Positions 1-10,438 are shown, counted from the first letter of the stretch. The stretch is 64,000 bases of DNA from Pseudomonas sp. WS 5079 (GCF_012985465.1 NZ_JAAQWN010000006.1:310001-374000), one strand, 5' to 3'. A program made the numbers and translations. Notes: a model not told the origin generated them from the sequence alone.

Positions 1-981
1 GCCCAGGCGCTGCCGGACCTCGATCAGGTCCTGGGCGAAATCAGCCAGGGCGCCCAAGGTTTCGACCTGGTCGGCATTTATGCCGCCGGGCCGATCAGCC
101 GTGGGTTCGCCAGCTCGTCGGGGGCTTTTGGCTGGCATCAGGCCAATAGTTTCAACTTTGACTTCAGCCTGTTCCATGCCAATGGCGAGGCGGTCAAGGC
201 CAGCTACGCCGGCGATGCCTGGGACAGCGCGGCCTTTGCCCAGCGCTTGCAGCAAGCCCGCGAACAACTGGAGTTCCTTGGCCGGCCCTTGCACACCCTG
301 GCGCCCGGTCAATACCGCGCGTACCTGGCACCGGCGGCCATGGAAGAAATCATCGGCATGCTCGCCTGGGGTGGTTTTTCTGCACAGGCTATCGCCAGCA
401 AGGGCAGCCCGTTGCAGCGCCTGTATGCCGGCGACCAGGCCCTGAGCCCGCTGGTGGACATGAGCGAACAGATCACGGCCTCCCTGAGCCCGGCGTTCTC
501 CCGTGACGGTTACCCTCGCAGCGACGTGACCTTGGTCGCCAATGGCCAGGCGCAAGGGCAACTGGTCAACTCGCGCAGCGCCGCCGAATACGATTTGAGC
601 ACCAACGGCGCTAGCGCCGATGAGTCCCCCAGCGCTTTGCAGATGGCCGCCGGCAGCCTGGCCCAGGCCGATATCCTCAAGCAACTGGGCACCGGCCTGT
701 ACATCAGCAACCTGTGGTACCTGAACTACTCCGACCAACCGGCGGCGCGCCTGACGGGCATGACCCGCTTCGCCACGTTCTGGGTGCAAGACGGTGAGAT
801 CAAGGCGCCGGTCAGCACCATGCGTTTTGACGATAGCGTCTACCAACTGCTGGGCTCACAGTTGGAAGCGCTGACTGCCGAGCGCGAGTTGTTGCTGTCG
901 GCCAGCACCTATGGCGAGCGTAATACCTCGTCCAACCTGCTGCCCGGCGCGCTGGTAAAACGTCTGACCCTGACCTTGTAA
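1..981 (+). CDS. TldE/PmbA-like metallopeptidase-family protein (3' part)
   Basis: The reading frame is open from the first base, so the gene starts outside the window and only its last 326 residues are seen. The C-terminal stretch (GLYISNLWYLNYSD, then a TGMTRF..FWVQDGEI..PV segment) matches the conserved end of the TldD/TldE (PmbA) family, which forms heterodimeric zinc proteases that unfold and degrade peptides such as microcin precursors. No HExxxH zinc motif is present in the visible part, which fits the non-catalytic TldE/PmbA-type partner rather than TldD, although the missing N-terminal part could change that. It is followed by a degenerate REP sequence. Confidence 0.75.
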   Translation, partial: AQALPDLDQVLGEISQGAQGFDLVGIYAAGPISRGFASSSGAFGWHQANSFNFDFSLFHANGEAVKASYAGDAWDSAAFAQRLQQAREQLEFLGRPLHTLAPGQYRAYLAPAAMEEIIGMLAWGGFSAQAIASKGSPLQRLYAGDQALSPLVDMSEQITASLSPAFSRDGYPRSDVTLVANGQAQGQLVNSRSAAEYDLSTNGASADESPSALQMAAGSLAQADILKQLGTGLYISNLWYLNYSDQPAARLTGMTRFATFWVQDGEIKAPVSTMRFDDSVYQLLGSQLEALTAERELLLSASTYGERNTSSNLLPGALVKRLTLTL

Positions 982-984
982 ACG

Positions 985-1062
985 CCCGGCTTGGCGGCGA
1001 TGGCGGCCAGAAGATCGCCGTCAGGCTCCCGGGCCTGATCGCCGGCAAGCCGGCTCCTACAG
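985..1062. repeat. REP element with degenerate partner
   Basis: Positions 1037-1062 carry a clear REP of the GCCGGCAAGCCGGCTCCTAC type. A degenerate inverted half (GGCTTGGCGGCGAT) lies at about 989-1002. It sits in the gap after the TldE-like gene and may act in 3' end formation. Confidence 0.7.
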
Positions 1063-1154
1063 GGGAATACCCTGGGTTCTGATGAACCGTCCCTTGCCGC
1101 ACCCCGTTGGTTGGCGGGCTGTTGTCGACACTCCAAAACCTCGTTATAACGGTT

Positions 1155-1223
1155 GGTGGCATCCCGCCACCTTTCAACCCGCTTGCGCGCAAGCGATGCA
1201 TGACCTCGCCCGGGATAGGGCGA
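1155..1223 (+). promoter_or_regulatory. Structured 5' region of rhlA with three short hairpins
   Basis: Three consecutive inverted repeats precede the rhlA start: GGTGGC/GCCACC (1155-1171), GCTTG/CAAGC with a CGCG loop (1181-1194), and CTCGCCC/GGGCGAG (1204-1223). The last ends four bases before the GGAG ribosome-binding site at 1227-1230. A leader of stacked hairpins next to the Shine-Dalgarno recalls the ROSE-like thermometer of P. aeruginosa rhlA, but I do not see a clear anti-SD motif pairing with GGAG, so the function is an inference. Confidence 0.4.
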
Positions 1224-1237
1224 GCCGGAGCGTTGAC

Positions 1238-2128
1238 ATGTACCAAGGAAGTTTTGTCATTGATAAGTTGTTCAAGCACTACAACGTTCACGTAGAGCAA
1301 CTGGGTAACGATCCGCAACGCAAGACCGTGCTGTTGGTCAATGGCGCGCTGTCCACCACCCGCTCATTCGCCCGCACCAGCAAGTGCCTGGCCGAGCATT
1401 TCAATGTGTTGATGTTCGACTTGCCGTTTTCCGGCTATTCGCGCCCCCACAACGCCGATCTGGACCTGGTGACCAAGGACGACGAAGTCGAGATCCTGCG
1501 GGCGCTGGTGGAGCGTTTCCAGGTCAACCACCTGGTGTCGGCCTCCTGGGGTGGCATCTCGACCCTGCTGACCCTGGCGCGCAACCCGCCTTCTATCGAA
1601 AGCTCGGTGGTGATGGCCCTGGCGCCCAATCTCAACCAGGCGATGCTCGAATACGTGGAGCGCGTGCGGGTGCTGATCGAGGCCGATGACAAGTCCGCCG
1701 TCGGCCACCTGCTCAATGAAACCGTCGGCAAATTCCTCTCCAGCCGGCTCAAGCGCAATAACCATCGGCACCTGTCGACCATGGCCACCACCGAATACCG
1801 CCAGGCGCGCTTTCATATTCATCAGGTGCTTGCCCTGGGCGATGGCAACTACCTGCCGCAATTGCGCCAGATCGAAACCCCGGTGCATTTTCTCAACGGC
1901 ACCCTGGACGAATACACCCCGGCCAATGAAGCCCAACTGTTCAAGCAGTACGTGGGCCGCAGCAGCTTCGCCAGCGCCGAGCACACCGGCCATTTGCTCG
2001 ACCTGGAGTCGCGGGAGGCGGCGCTGGCGGTGCACCGGGCGTTGATCGATTTCCTGGTGGGTAAAGACGTTCCCCTGTCAGATATAGACGAACCGCCAGT
2101 GGGAAAACCGGCGGAGGTTAGCGCATAA
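1238..2128 (+). CDS. rhlA: RhlA-type 3-(3-hydroxyalkanoyloxy)alkanoate (HAA) synthase
   Basis: This 296-aa alpha/beta hydrolase closely resembles P. aeruginosa RhlA in segments such as SFARTSKCLAEHFNV, VSASWGGISTLL and IGHLLNETVGK-like text, and less closely PhaG. RhlA joins two 3-hydroxyacyl chains from the fatty-acid pool into HAA, the lipid moiety of rhamnolipids, in the cytoplasm. The nucleophile Ser (about residue 103, SWGG), a Asp in NGTLDEYT and a His in EHTGHLLDLES can form the triad. The frame is open from 1082, but ATG 1238 has GGAG seven bases upstream and matches the family length (295 aa). No rhlB glycosyltransferase follows; an MFS exporter starts 36 bp later. The product may therefore be free HAA surfactant, which is inferred. 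Confidence 0.82.
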   Translation: MYQGSFVIDKLFKHYNVHVEQLGNDPQRKTVLLVNGALSTTRSFARTSKCLAEHFNVLMFDLPFSGYSRPHNADLDLVTKDDEVEILRALVERFQVNHLVSASWGGISTLLTLARNPPSIESSVVMALAPNLNQAMLEYVERVRVLIEADDKSAVGHLLNETVGKFLSSRLKRNNHRHLSTMATTEYRQARFHIHQVLALGDGNYLPQLRQIETPVHFLNGTLDEYTPANEAQLFKQYVGRSSFASAEHTGHLLDLESREAALAVHRALIDFLVGKDVPLSDIDEPPVGKPAEVSA

Positions 2129-2164
2129 TCGGCAACACATAGCCTGCTAACAAAAAGGGATCCC

Positions 2165-3592
2165 ATGCCCAATCGTGTCGTGCTCGATGCCAAGACTGCC
2201 CGCTGGTTGCCCTGGGTGGTCGCGATTGCCTTCTTCATGCAGTCGCTCGACGGCACGATTCTCAACACGGCACTGCCCGCCATGGCCGAGGATCTGGCGG
2301 AAAACCCGCTGCGCATGCAGGGCGTGATCATCGCCTACATGCTCACCGTGGCCTTGCTGATCCCGGCCTCGGGCTGGATCGCCGACCGTTTCGGTACCAA
2401 GAAGATTTTCTTTGGCGCGATCATGCTGTTCAGCATCGGCTCGCTGCTGTGCGCCCTGTCCAGCAGCCTGACCATGCTGGTGGGCGCGCGGGTGATCCAG
2501 GGCCTGGGCGGTGCGCTGATGCTGCCGGTCGGCCGGCTGGTGGTGCTGCGCGCCTACCCGCGCTCGGAGCTGGTGCGGATCATGGGCTTTATCACCATCC
2601 CCGGCCTGCTCGGCCCCTTGCTCGGCCCGACCATGGGCGGCTGGATGGTGCAATACCTGACCTGGCACTGGATCTTCCTGATCAACCTGCCGGTAGGCAT
2701 GATCGGCTGCTACGCCGTGTGGAAGTTCATCCCCGACCTGCGCGGCAGCGAGCGAACACGCTTCGACAGCCTGGGCTTTTTGCTGTTTGGCGCGGCGATG
2801 GTGCTGATCACCATTGCCATGGAAGGCCTGGGTGAGCTGCACCTGCCGCATTTGCGCGTGATGTTGCTGCTGTTCGGCGGCATGGCGTGCCTGGCGGCCT
2901 ACTGGCTGCGCGCCGGGCATATCGAAAACCCACTGTTCTCGCCGGTGCTGTTCAAGACCCGGACCTTTGCCGTGGGCATTCTCGGCAACCTGTTCGCGCG
3001 CCTGGGCAGCGGCGCCCTGCCGTTCCTCGTACCGCTGTTGTTGCAGATCGCCCTGGGCTATTCGCCGTCCCAGGCGGGGATGAGCATGTTGCCCCTGGCG
3101 GCGGCGGCCATGCTCGCCAAGTCCATCGCCCGGCCGCTGATCGAACGCCTGGGCTATCGCATCGTGCTCACCGGCAACACCCTGGCGCTGGGGATCATGC
3201 TGGCGAGCATGGGTCTGGTCAGCGAGCAGACGCCGTACCCGCTGCTGCTGGCAATGCTCGCAGTGCTGGGGGCGATCAACTCCCTGCAATTTACCGCGAT
3301 GAACACCGTGACCCTGATCGACCTCGACGACGCCCAGGCCAGCAGCGGCAACAGCCTGCTGTCGGTGGTGGCGCAACTGGCCCTGAGCCTGGGGGTGGCC
3401 TGCGCCGGTGCCCTGCTTGGCGGGTTTACTGCCCAAGCCGGTAACGATGGAGTCAATACGGTGCTTGAGGCATTCCAGTTGACGTTCCTCACCGTGGGCA
3501 TCATGGCGATGCTGGCGGCGGCGATCTTCCTGCAATTGTCGCCAAAAGACGGCAAACGGGTGGTCAGCCGCGAGCACGACATTGAGCATTAA
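2165..3592 (+). CDS. DHA2-family MFS multidrug exporter, MdtD-like
   Basis: The 475-aa product is an inner-membrane protein with about 14 hydrophobic segments. It matches E. coli MdtD closely in FFMQSLDGTILNTALPAM, LTVALLIPASGWIADRFG, the motif-C-like LLGPLLGPTMGGW and TWHWIFLINLPVG. DHA2 transporters export drugs or amphiphiles by proton antiport. The start ATG follows AAGGGA. It lies 36 bp after rhlA in the same orientation, so export of HAA or a related lipid is a reasonable but unproven guess; a general drug pump is the alternative. Confidence 0.88.
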   Translation: MPNRVVLDAKTARWLPWVVAIAFFMQSLDGTILNTALPAMAEDLAENPLRMQGVIIAYMLTVALLIPASGWIADRFGTKKIFFGAIMLFSIGSLLCALSSSLTMLVGARVIQGLGGALMLPVGRLVVLRAYPRSELVRIMGFITIPGLLGPLLGPTMGGWMVQYLTWHWIFLINLPVGMIGCYAVWKFIPDLRGSERTRFDSLGFLLFGAAMVLITIAMEGLGELHLPHLRVMLLLFGGMACLAAYWLRAGHIENPLFSPVLFKTRTFAVGILGNLFARLGSGALPFLVPLLLQIALGYSPSQAGMSMLPLAAAAMLAKSIARPLIERLGYRIVLTGNTLALGIMLASMGLVSEQTPYPLLLAMLAVLGAINSLQFTAMNTVTLIDLDDAQASSGNSLLSVVAQLALSLGVACAGALLGGFTAQAGNDGVNTVLEAFQLTFLTVGIMAMLAAAIFLQLSPKDGKRVVSREHDIEH

Positions 3593-3674
3593 GCAGCGAC
3601 TCGTCTAGAACTTGCAGGGAAATTCCCACGGGGCTGGTACACTGCGCGACATTTTGTTTTGCAGAGCCAGTCCC

Positions 3675-5060
<1,386 letters not shown>

Positions 5061-5093
5061 GCACACCGCGTTCCTGTTGAAGGAACCGAATCA

Positions 5094-5183
5094 ATGTGGG
5101 AGCCGGGCTTGCCCGCGATGCAGGCGACTCGGTCTGACAGATTGACCGAGTTGATGCCATCGCAGGCAAGCCAGCTCCCACAG
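5094..5183. repeat. REPIN, mixed halves
   Basis: Two inverted REP sequences: a left half of the GGGCTTGCCCGCGAT type and a right half of the ATCGCAGGCAAGCCAGCTCC type, with an internal GACTCGGT/ACCGAGTT pairing. It lies between dbpA and the flavoprotein gene. Confidence 0.9.
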
Positions 5184-5223
5184 TTGATTGCATTTCAAAT
5201 CAGGTTTTTGTGAGGACATTGCT

Positions 5224-6402
5224 GTGCGCTCGACCGAAGTTGTGATCATTGGCGCTGGCGCCGCAGGCTTGATGTGCGCGCTGACCGCCGCCGGGCGTGG
5301 GCGCAAGGTGATGCTGATCGACCATGCGAACAAGGCCGGCAAGAAGATCCTGATGTCCGGCGGTGGCCGCTGTAACTTCACCAACATGTACACCGAGCCG
5401 GCCAACTTCCTCTCGCACAATGCGCACTTCTGCAAATCCGCCCTGGCCCGCTACACCCAGTGGGATTTCATCGCCTTGGTGGCCAAGCATGGCGTGCCGT
5501 ACCACGAGAAAAAACTCGGTCAGCTGTTCTGCGATAACAAATCCAGCGACATCCTCGGCATGCTGCTCGACGAATGCATCCAGACCGGCGTGAGCCTGCA
5601 CCTGGACACCTCGATCCAGGAGATCGCCAGGCTCGACAGCGGCTACCAACTGCAAACCACCCTCGGCGAGTTGCGCTGCGAATCCCTAGTGATTGCCACC
5701 GGCGGCCTGTCGATTCCGACCCTGGGCGCCACCGGCTTTGGTTATCAGGTTGCCAGGCAGTTCGGTCATGAACTGCTGCCAACCCGCGCAGGCCTGGTGC
5801 CGTTTACCATCACCGATCAGCTCAAGGAGCTGTGTGGCGAGCTGTCCGGCACCTCGGTCGATTGCCTGGTCAGCTGCAACGAGCAGAGCTTTCGCGAGAA
5901 CATTCTGTTTACCCATCGCGGCCTGAGCGGGCCGGCGATTTTGCAGATTTCCTCGTACTGGGAGCCCGGCGACACGGTTGAGATCAACCTGCTGCCCGAC
6001 CACGACGCCCACGCCTGGCTGCAACAGCAACAGGCCGAGCGCCCCAACAGCGAGCTCAAGACCCTGCTGGGCGAGATCTTCACCAAGAAGATGGCCAACC
6101 TGCTGGCCGAGACGTGGTTTGTGTCCAAGCCGATGAAGCAGTACACCCACGCCGAGCTCGCGGACATCGCCACGCGGCTGGGCTGCTGGCAATTGGTCCC
6201 GGCCGGCACCGAAGGCTACCGCACCGCCGAAGTCACCCTGGGCGGGGTGGATACGCGGGAAGTGTCGTCCAAGACCATGGAATCGCTGAAAAGCCCCGGC
6301 CTGTATTTTATCGGCGAAGTGCTGGACGTGACCGGGCACCTGGGCGGCTTCAACTTCCAGTGGGCCTGGGCTTCGGGGTATGCGGCGGCGCAGTACGCCT
6401 GA
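5224..6402 (+). CDS. HI0933/YhiN-family FAD-dependent oxidoreductase
   Basis: This 392-aa flavoprotein opens with the Rossmann dinucleotide motif VVIIGAGAAGLMCALTAA and carries KILMSGGGRCNFTN, FTHRGLSGPAILQIS and the C-terminal GLYFIGEVLDVTGHLGGFN, all typical of the HI0933 (YhiN/BaiN) family. Substrates in most bacteria are unknown; a cytoplasmic NAD(P)H-dependent reductase is expected. I chose GTG at 5224 because GAGG lies eight bases upstream and the protein then starts directly at the FAD motif; a TTG at 5188 would lie inside the repeat margin. Confidence 0.88.
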   Translation: MRSTEVVIIGAGAAGLMCALTAAGRGRKVMLIDHANKAGKKILMSGGGRCNFTNMYTEPANFLSHNAHFCKSALARYTQWDFIALVAKHGVPYHEKKLGQLFCDNKSSDILGMLLDECIQTGVSLHLDTSIQEIARLDSGYQLQTTLGELRCESLVIATGGLSIPTLGATGFGYQVARQFGHELLPTRAGLVPFTITDQLKELCGELSGTSVDCLVSCNEQSFRENILFTHRGLSGPAILQISSYWEPGDTVEINLLPDHDAHAWLQQQQAERPNSELKTLLGEIFTKKMANLLAETWFVSKPMKQYTHAELADIATRLGCWQLVPAGTEGYRTAEVTLGGVDTREVSSKTMESLKSPGLYFIGEVLDVTGHLGGFNFQWAWASGYAAAQYA

Positions 6403-6425
6403 ACCAAGGATGTACTCGATCAAAC

Positions 6426-6515
6426 TGTAGGAGCCGGTTTGCCGGCGATAGCGGTGTATCAGTGCCCCATTTGCCGGTTGACCCACCGCTATCGCCGGCA
6501 AGCCAGCTCCTACAG
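6426..6515. repeat. REPIN of the TGTAGGAGCCGG class
   Basis: Inverted pair of REP sequences (GGTTTGCCGGCGAT left, ATCGCCGGCAAGCCAGCTCC right) in the 223-bp gap between the flavoprotein and the YccS-like gene; no other feature is seen there. Confidence 0.9.
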
Positions 6516-6625
6516 TTGATTGCGGTGCCTGGGATATTTTTTGCTTATGAATGTGATCGCCACGCTTGCCGTGGCGTCATTACTGGCTCAATTTAGCGGC
6601 ATCGTCCCGGAAGACCCCAGACTTC

Positions 6626-8809
6626 ATGTCCTCGACCTCGTTCAAGCAGTCCATGCGGCGCCTTTGGGCACTGGATAAGTTCAGTTACAGCGTACGGGTG
6701 TTTATCGCCCTCACCGGCAGCATGGCGCTGTGCTGGTATCAGGATGAAATGTCGCTGCTGATCCCGCTGTTCCTGGGGATTATCGCCAGCGCCCTGGCCG
6801 AGACCGATGACAGCTGGCAGGGCCGCCTCAATGCGCTGGCGGTAACGCTGGTGTGTTTCAGCGTGGCGGCGCTGTCGGTGGAGTTGCTGTTTCCCTACCC
6901 GTGGATTTTTGCCATCGCCATCGCCCTGGCGAGTTTTTGCCTGACCATGCTCGGCGCGTTGGGCGAGCGCTATGGCGCGATTGCCTCGGCCACCTTGATC
7001 CTGTCGGTCTACACCATGATCGGCGTGGACCAGCGCGGCGGTGCCGTCACCGACTTCTGGCACGAGCCTTTGCTGCTGGTGGCCGGTGCCGCCTGGTACG
7101 GCGCACTGTCGGTGCTGTGGCAGGCAATGTTTTCCAACCAGCCGGTGCAACAGAGCCTGGCCCGGCTGTTTCGCGAGCTGGGGCGTTACCTCAAGCTCAA
7201 GTCATCGTTGTTCGAGCCTATTCGCCAGCTGGACGTAGAAGCGCGGCGCCTGGAGCTGGCGCAACAAAATGGCCGGGTGGTGGCGGCGCTCAATGCGGCC
7301 AAGGAAATCATCCTGCACCGTGTCGGCAATGGCCGGCCGGGGTCCAAGGTCAGCCGCTACCTCAAGCTGTACTTCCTGGCCCAGGACATCCACGAGCGCG
7401 CCAGCTCCTCCCACTACCCCTACAACGCCCTGGCCGAGGCGTTCTTCCACAGCGATGTGCTGTTCCGCTGCCAGCGCCTGCTGCGCCAGCAAGGCAAGGC
7501 CTGCCAGGCCCTCGCCGAGTCGATCCAGTTGCGCCAGCCATTCGTCTACGACGACAGCTTCGCCGAGGCCCTGGGCGACCTGAACGCCTCCCTCGAACAC
7601 CTGCGCATCCAGAGCAACCCGGCCTGGCGCGGGCTGCTGCGTTCGTTGCGCGCGCTGGCGGCCAACCTGTCGACCCTCGACCGCCTGCTCAGTGACGCCA
7701 GCAACCCCGACAGCCTGGCAGATGCCAGCGACAGCAGCCTGCTGGACCGTTCGCCGCGTAACCTCAAGGAAATGTGGACGCGCCTGCGTACCCAACTAAC
7801 CCCGACTTCGCTGCTGTTCCGTCACGCCCTGCGCCTGCCGCTGGCGCTGAGTGTCGGCTACGGCATGGTGCATTTGATCCACCCGTCCCAGGGCTACTGG
7901 ATCATCCTCACCACCCTGTTTGTCTGCCAGCCCAACTACGGCGCTACGCGGCGCAAGCTCGGCCAGCGGATCGTCGGCACAGCCATCGGCCTGACAGTGG
8001 CCTGGGCGCTGTTCGATCTGTTCCCCAGCCCCCTGGTGCAATCGATGTTCGCCATCGCCGCCGGGCTGGTGTTCTTTATCAACCGCACCACCCGCTACAC
8101 CCTGGCCACTGCGGCCATTACCCTGATGGTGCTGTTCTGCTTCAACCAGGTGGGCGATGGCTACGGGCTGTTCCTGCCGCGCCTGTTCGATACCCTGCTC
8201 GGCAGCCTGATCGCCGGGCTGGCGGTGTTCCTGTTCCTGCCGGACTGGCAAGGCCGGCGCCTGAACAAAGTGCTGGCCAACACCCTGACCTGCAACAGCA
8301 TCTACCTGCGCCAGATCATGCAGCAATATGCCGCCGGCAAGAGCGACGACCTGGCCTACCGCCTGGCCCGGCGCAATGCACACAACGCCGACGCCGCGCT
8401 GTCCACCACCCTGGCCAATATGCTGATGGAGCCTGGGCATTTCCGTAAGGAAGCCGACGTAGGCTTCCGCTTCCTGGTGCTGTCCCACACCTTGCTCAGT
8501 TACCTCTCGGGGCTTGGCGCGCACCGCGATACCCAACTGCCAGCAGACGTGCGCGAGCACCTGATCGAAGGCGCGGGCAAGACCCTCGCCACGAGCATCG
8601 ACGAAATCGCCACGGGGCTGGCGAACAAGCAGCCGATCGCGGTGCAAAGCGATGCCGAGGAAGCGCTGGCGGTGGAGCTGGAGCAGATGCCGGATGAGAT
8701 CGACGAAGCACAGCGCCTGGTGCAAACGCAGTTGGGGTTGATCTGTCGGCAGTTGGGGCCGCTGCGTACCTTGGCGGCGCATTTGATCAAGGAAACCAGT
8801 GCGGCTTAG
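6626..8809 (+). CDS. YccS/FUSC-family inner-membrane protein
   Basis: This 727-aa protein has two clusters of membrane segments, at roughly residues 20-150 and 380-510, each followed by a soluble region. This is the duplicated architecture of the YccS/YhfK (FUSC, fusaric-acid-resistance-like) family. HPSQGYWIILTTLFVCQPNYGATRRKLGQRIVG in the second half is the family hallmark (only part of it is quoted in other systems). It is thought to be an efflux-type membrane protein, with no substrate known. ATG 6626 is preceded by GGAAG at about 12 bases; an in-frame TTG at 6566 is less likely. Confidence 0.85.
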   Translation: MSSTSFKQSMRRLWALDKFSYSVRVFIALTGSMALCWYQDEMSLLIPLFLGIIASALAETDDSWQGRLNALAVTLVCFSVAALSVELLFPYPWIFAIAIALASFCLTMLGALGERYGAIASATLILSVYTMIGVDQRGGAVTDFWHEPLLLVAGAAWYGALSVLWQAMFSNQPVQQSLARLFRELGRYLKLKSSLFEPIRQLDVEARRLELAQQNGRVVAALNAAKEIILHRVGNGRPGSKVSRYLKLYFLAQDIHERASSSHYPYNALAEAFFHSDVLFRCQRLLRQQGKACQALAESIQLRQPFVYDDSFAEALGDLNASLEHLRIQSNPAWRGLLRSLRALAANLSTLDRLLSDASNPDSLADASDSSLLDRSPRNLKEMWTRLRTQLTPTSLLFRHALRLPLALSVGYGMVHLIHPSQGYWIILTTLFVCQPNYGATRRKLGQRIVGTAIGLTVAWALFDLFPSPLVQSMFAIAAGLVFFINRTTRYTLATAAITLMVLFCFNQVGDGYGLFLPRLFDTLLGSLIAGLAVFLFLPDWQGRRLNKVLANTLTCNSIYLRQIMQQYAAGKSDDLAYRLARRNAHNADAALSTTLANMLMEPGHFRKEADVGFRFLVLSHTLLSYLSGLGAHRDTQLPADVREHLIEGAGKTLATSIDEIATGLANKQPIAVQSDAEEALAVELEQMPDEIDEAQRLVQTQLGLICRQLGPLRTLAAHLIKETSAA

Positions 8810-8814
8810 GCCGT

Positions 8815-8880
8815 CATCGCAGGTGAGCCAGCGCCTACCTTTGAAATGCATTCCCATGTGGGAGCTGGCTTGCCTGCGAT
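8815..8880. repeat. REPIN, short spacer
   Basis: Inverted pair: a degenerate left half (ATCGCAGGTGAGCCAGCGCC) and a good right half (GGGAGCTGGCTTGCCTGCGAT), between two convergent genes where it may aid termination. Confidence 0.85.
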
Positions 8881-8896
8881 GAGGCCCTGAAGACCA
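8881..8896. other. Junction between convergent YccS-like and binding-protein genes
   Basis: Only the REPIN occupies this short convergent gap; no T-tailed terminator was found, so the REPIN hairpins may limit read-through. Confidence 0.3.
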
Positions 8897-9634
8897 CTAC
8901 ATCCCATGCTGTTTGAGCAGTCGCGCATAACTGCCATCAACTTTCATCCGGGCAATCTCCCGATCAAACCCGGCAACAATCTGCTCATGCCTGGGGTTTT
9001 TCAGGCTGACCAGAATATGCAGGCTGTTCTCACTCAAGGGCTTAGGCAAAAACTCCACCGCACTGCGCACCCTGGGTGATTCCCGCGCCAGGTAAAAGCG
9101 CGCGACATATTCGTCCTCGACCGTCAGCCGCACCCGCCGGGCCGCGAGCATGCGCACGGCCATGGCGAAGTTATGCACCGGGACTTTTTGCAGTTGGGGA
9201 TCGGCATCGAACTCGGCCGAATAGGCGTAGCCGCGTACCACGGCGACGGGATAGTCGTGCAGTTGCTGCAGGTTCTGGAACTCGATGGAATCGTCGCGGC
9301 GCTTGATGAAACGCACGCGGTTGAGCAGGTACTCGGCGGAAAACTGCCCCAACTGCGTGCGCGCCTCGTCGTACCAGGCATTGATCAGTACGTCATAACG
9401 CCCGTCGCCTACCCCCATCAGCGCCCGCGCCCAAGGCACCTGCTCGAAATCACTGGCATAGCCGGCACGCGCCAGGGCAGTGCTGACGATATCGGTGGCC
9501 AGGCCTCCATTGACCAGTGTCGCATCGGTAAACGGCGGCCACGCATCCGCCACCAGGCGCAAGCGTTCCGCGGCCACCGTGGGGGCCAGCAACAGCAATA
9601 CGATCAAAGCAACGGCACGAGACAATCGCAGCAT
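8897..9634 (-). CDS. Periplasmic amino-acid-type substrate-binding protein (SBP_bac_3)
   Basis: The 245-aa product has a signal peptide (LSRAVALIVLLLLAPTVAA, cleaved before ERLRL) and the start of a type-II periplasmic fold (LVADAWPPFTD, VGDGRYDVLINAWY). Such proteins bind polar amino acids, or act as sensors, in the periplasm. No ABC permease or ATPase gene is adjacent, so it is an orphan. ATG 9634 has AAGGA upstream; the longer open frame to 9766 lacks support. A role as a solute sensor rather than a transporter component is possible. Confidence 0.8.
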   Translation of the reverse strand: MLRLSRAVALIVLLLLAPTVAAERLRLVADAWPPFTDATLVNGGLATDIVSTALARAGYASDFEQVPWARALMGVGDGRYDVLINAWYDEARTQLGQFSAEYLLNRVRFIKRRDDSIEFQNLQQLHDYPVAVVRGYAYSAEFDADPQLQKVPVHNFAMAVRMLAARRVRLTVEDEYVARFYLARESPRVRSAVEFLPKPLSENSLHILVSLKNPRHEQIVAGFDREIARMKVDGSYARLLKQHGM

Positions 9635-9889
9635 GCTTAATGTCCTTGCACAGCGGGCAGTTCCTTGCGGGCGATGACGCCTGGCGGGAATCCTTCCAGG
9701 TTCTGACTTTAGCTTATCGCTCGCGGTGTACCGCAGATTACACAAAGAACCCGGCCGCGAAAGCACTCAATGATGGCAAATTGACGCCACTCACAAAAAA
9801 CGTGGTTTTGCAGGTGTTTGCACCACCGCCCAAGACAGTCGCCGGTCAGGGCATTACTATCCAGGCAGGTCTTTATGCGAGATGGAACG

Positions 9890-10342
9890 ATGACTGTCGA
9901 TTGGGTTTGCAAGCACCACAATGATCTGGGCAAGGAACAGCTCTACGCCATTTTGCGTCTGCGGGCAGCGGTGTTTGTGGTCGAGCAGAAATGCGTCTAC
10001 CAGGATATCGATGACCAGGACCTGGAGGGCGATACCCACCACCTGATGGCCTGGCAGGACAATCAACTGGTGGCCTACCTGCGCCTGCTCGACCCGGAGC
10101 TGCACGGCGGCGACGTGGTGATCGGCCGCGTTCTGGTGGCCGAGGCTGCACGGGGTACCGGCCTGGGGCACGAGATGCTGGAGGAAACCCTCAAGCAGAT
10201 CGACGATATCTGGCCGCAGACGCCGATCTTTCTCTCAGCCCAGGCGCATTTGCAGGGGTACTACGCAAGATACGGGTTCAAGGTCGAGGGGGAGGAATAC
10301 CTGGAGGATGAAATTCCGCATATTGGGATGCGGCGCGCTTGA
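9890..10342 (+). CDS. ElaA-family GNAT N-acetyltransferase
   Basis: The 150-aa protein matches E. coli ElaA: LYAILRLRAAVFVVEQKC, YQDIDDQDLEGDTHH, VVIGRVLVAEAARGTGLGHEM (acetyl-CoA loop RGTGLG) and SAQAHLQGYYARYGF. The physiological acceptor is unknown. I chose ATG 9890, which aligns with the ElaA start (MTVDW). ATG 9875, with AGG five bases upstream, is an alternative that adds five residues. It is monocistronic and followed by a REPIN. Confidence 0.87.
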   Translation: MTVDWVCKHHNDLGKEQLYAILRLRAAVFVVEQKCVYQDIDDQDLEGDTHHLMAWQDNQLVAYLRLLDPELHGGDVVIGRVLVAEAARGTGLGHEMLEETLKQIDDIWPQTPIFLSAQAHLQGYYARYGFKVEGEEYLEDEIPHIGMRRA

Positions 10343-10348
10343 GATCGC

Positions 10349-10414
10349 CATCGCGGGCAAGCCCGCTCCCAAATTTGAACGCAATCAGCCTGTGGGAGCG
10401 GGCTTGCCCGCGAT
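10349..10414. repeat. REPIN of the GGGCTTGCCCGC class
   Basis: Near-perfect inverted pair of CGCGGGCAAGCCCGCTCCC and its complement separated by about 22 bases, between the convergent ElaA-like and wHTH genes. Confidence 0.92.
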
Positions 10415-10438
10415 AGCGCCAGGCCTGCCAACCGAATT

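Noticed and set aside
1082..1237. N-terminal extension of RhlA from 1082
   Set aside because: The region forms hairpins, is not RhlA-like, and ATG 1238 has a good ribosome site and family length.
2147..3589. 480-codon open frame antisense to the MFS gene
   Set aside because: Composition (His/Gln/Arg-rich) is typical of antisense frames in GC-rich DNA; the plus-strand gene is clear.
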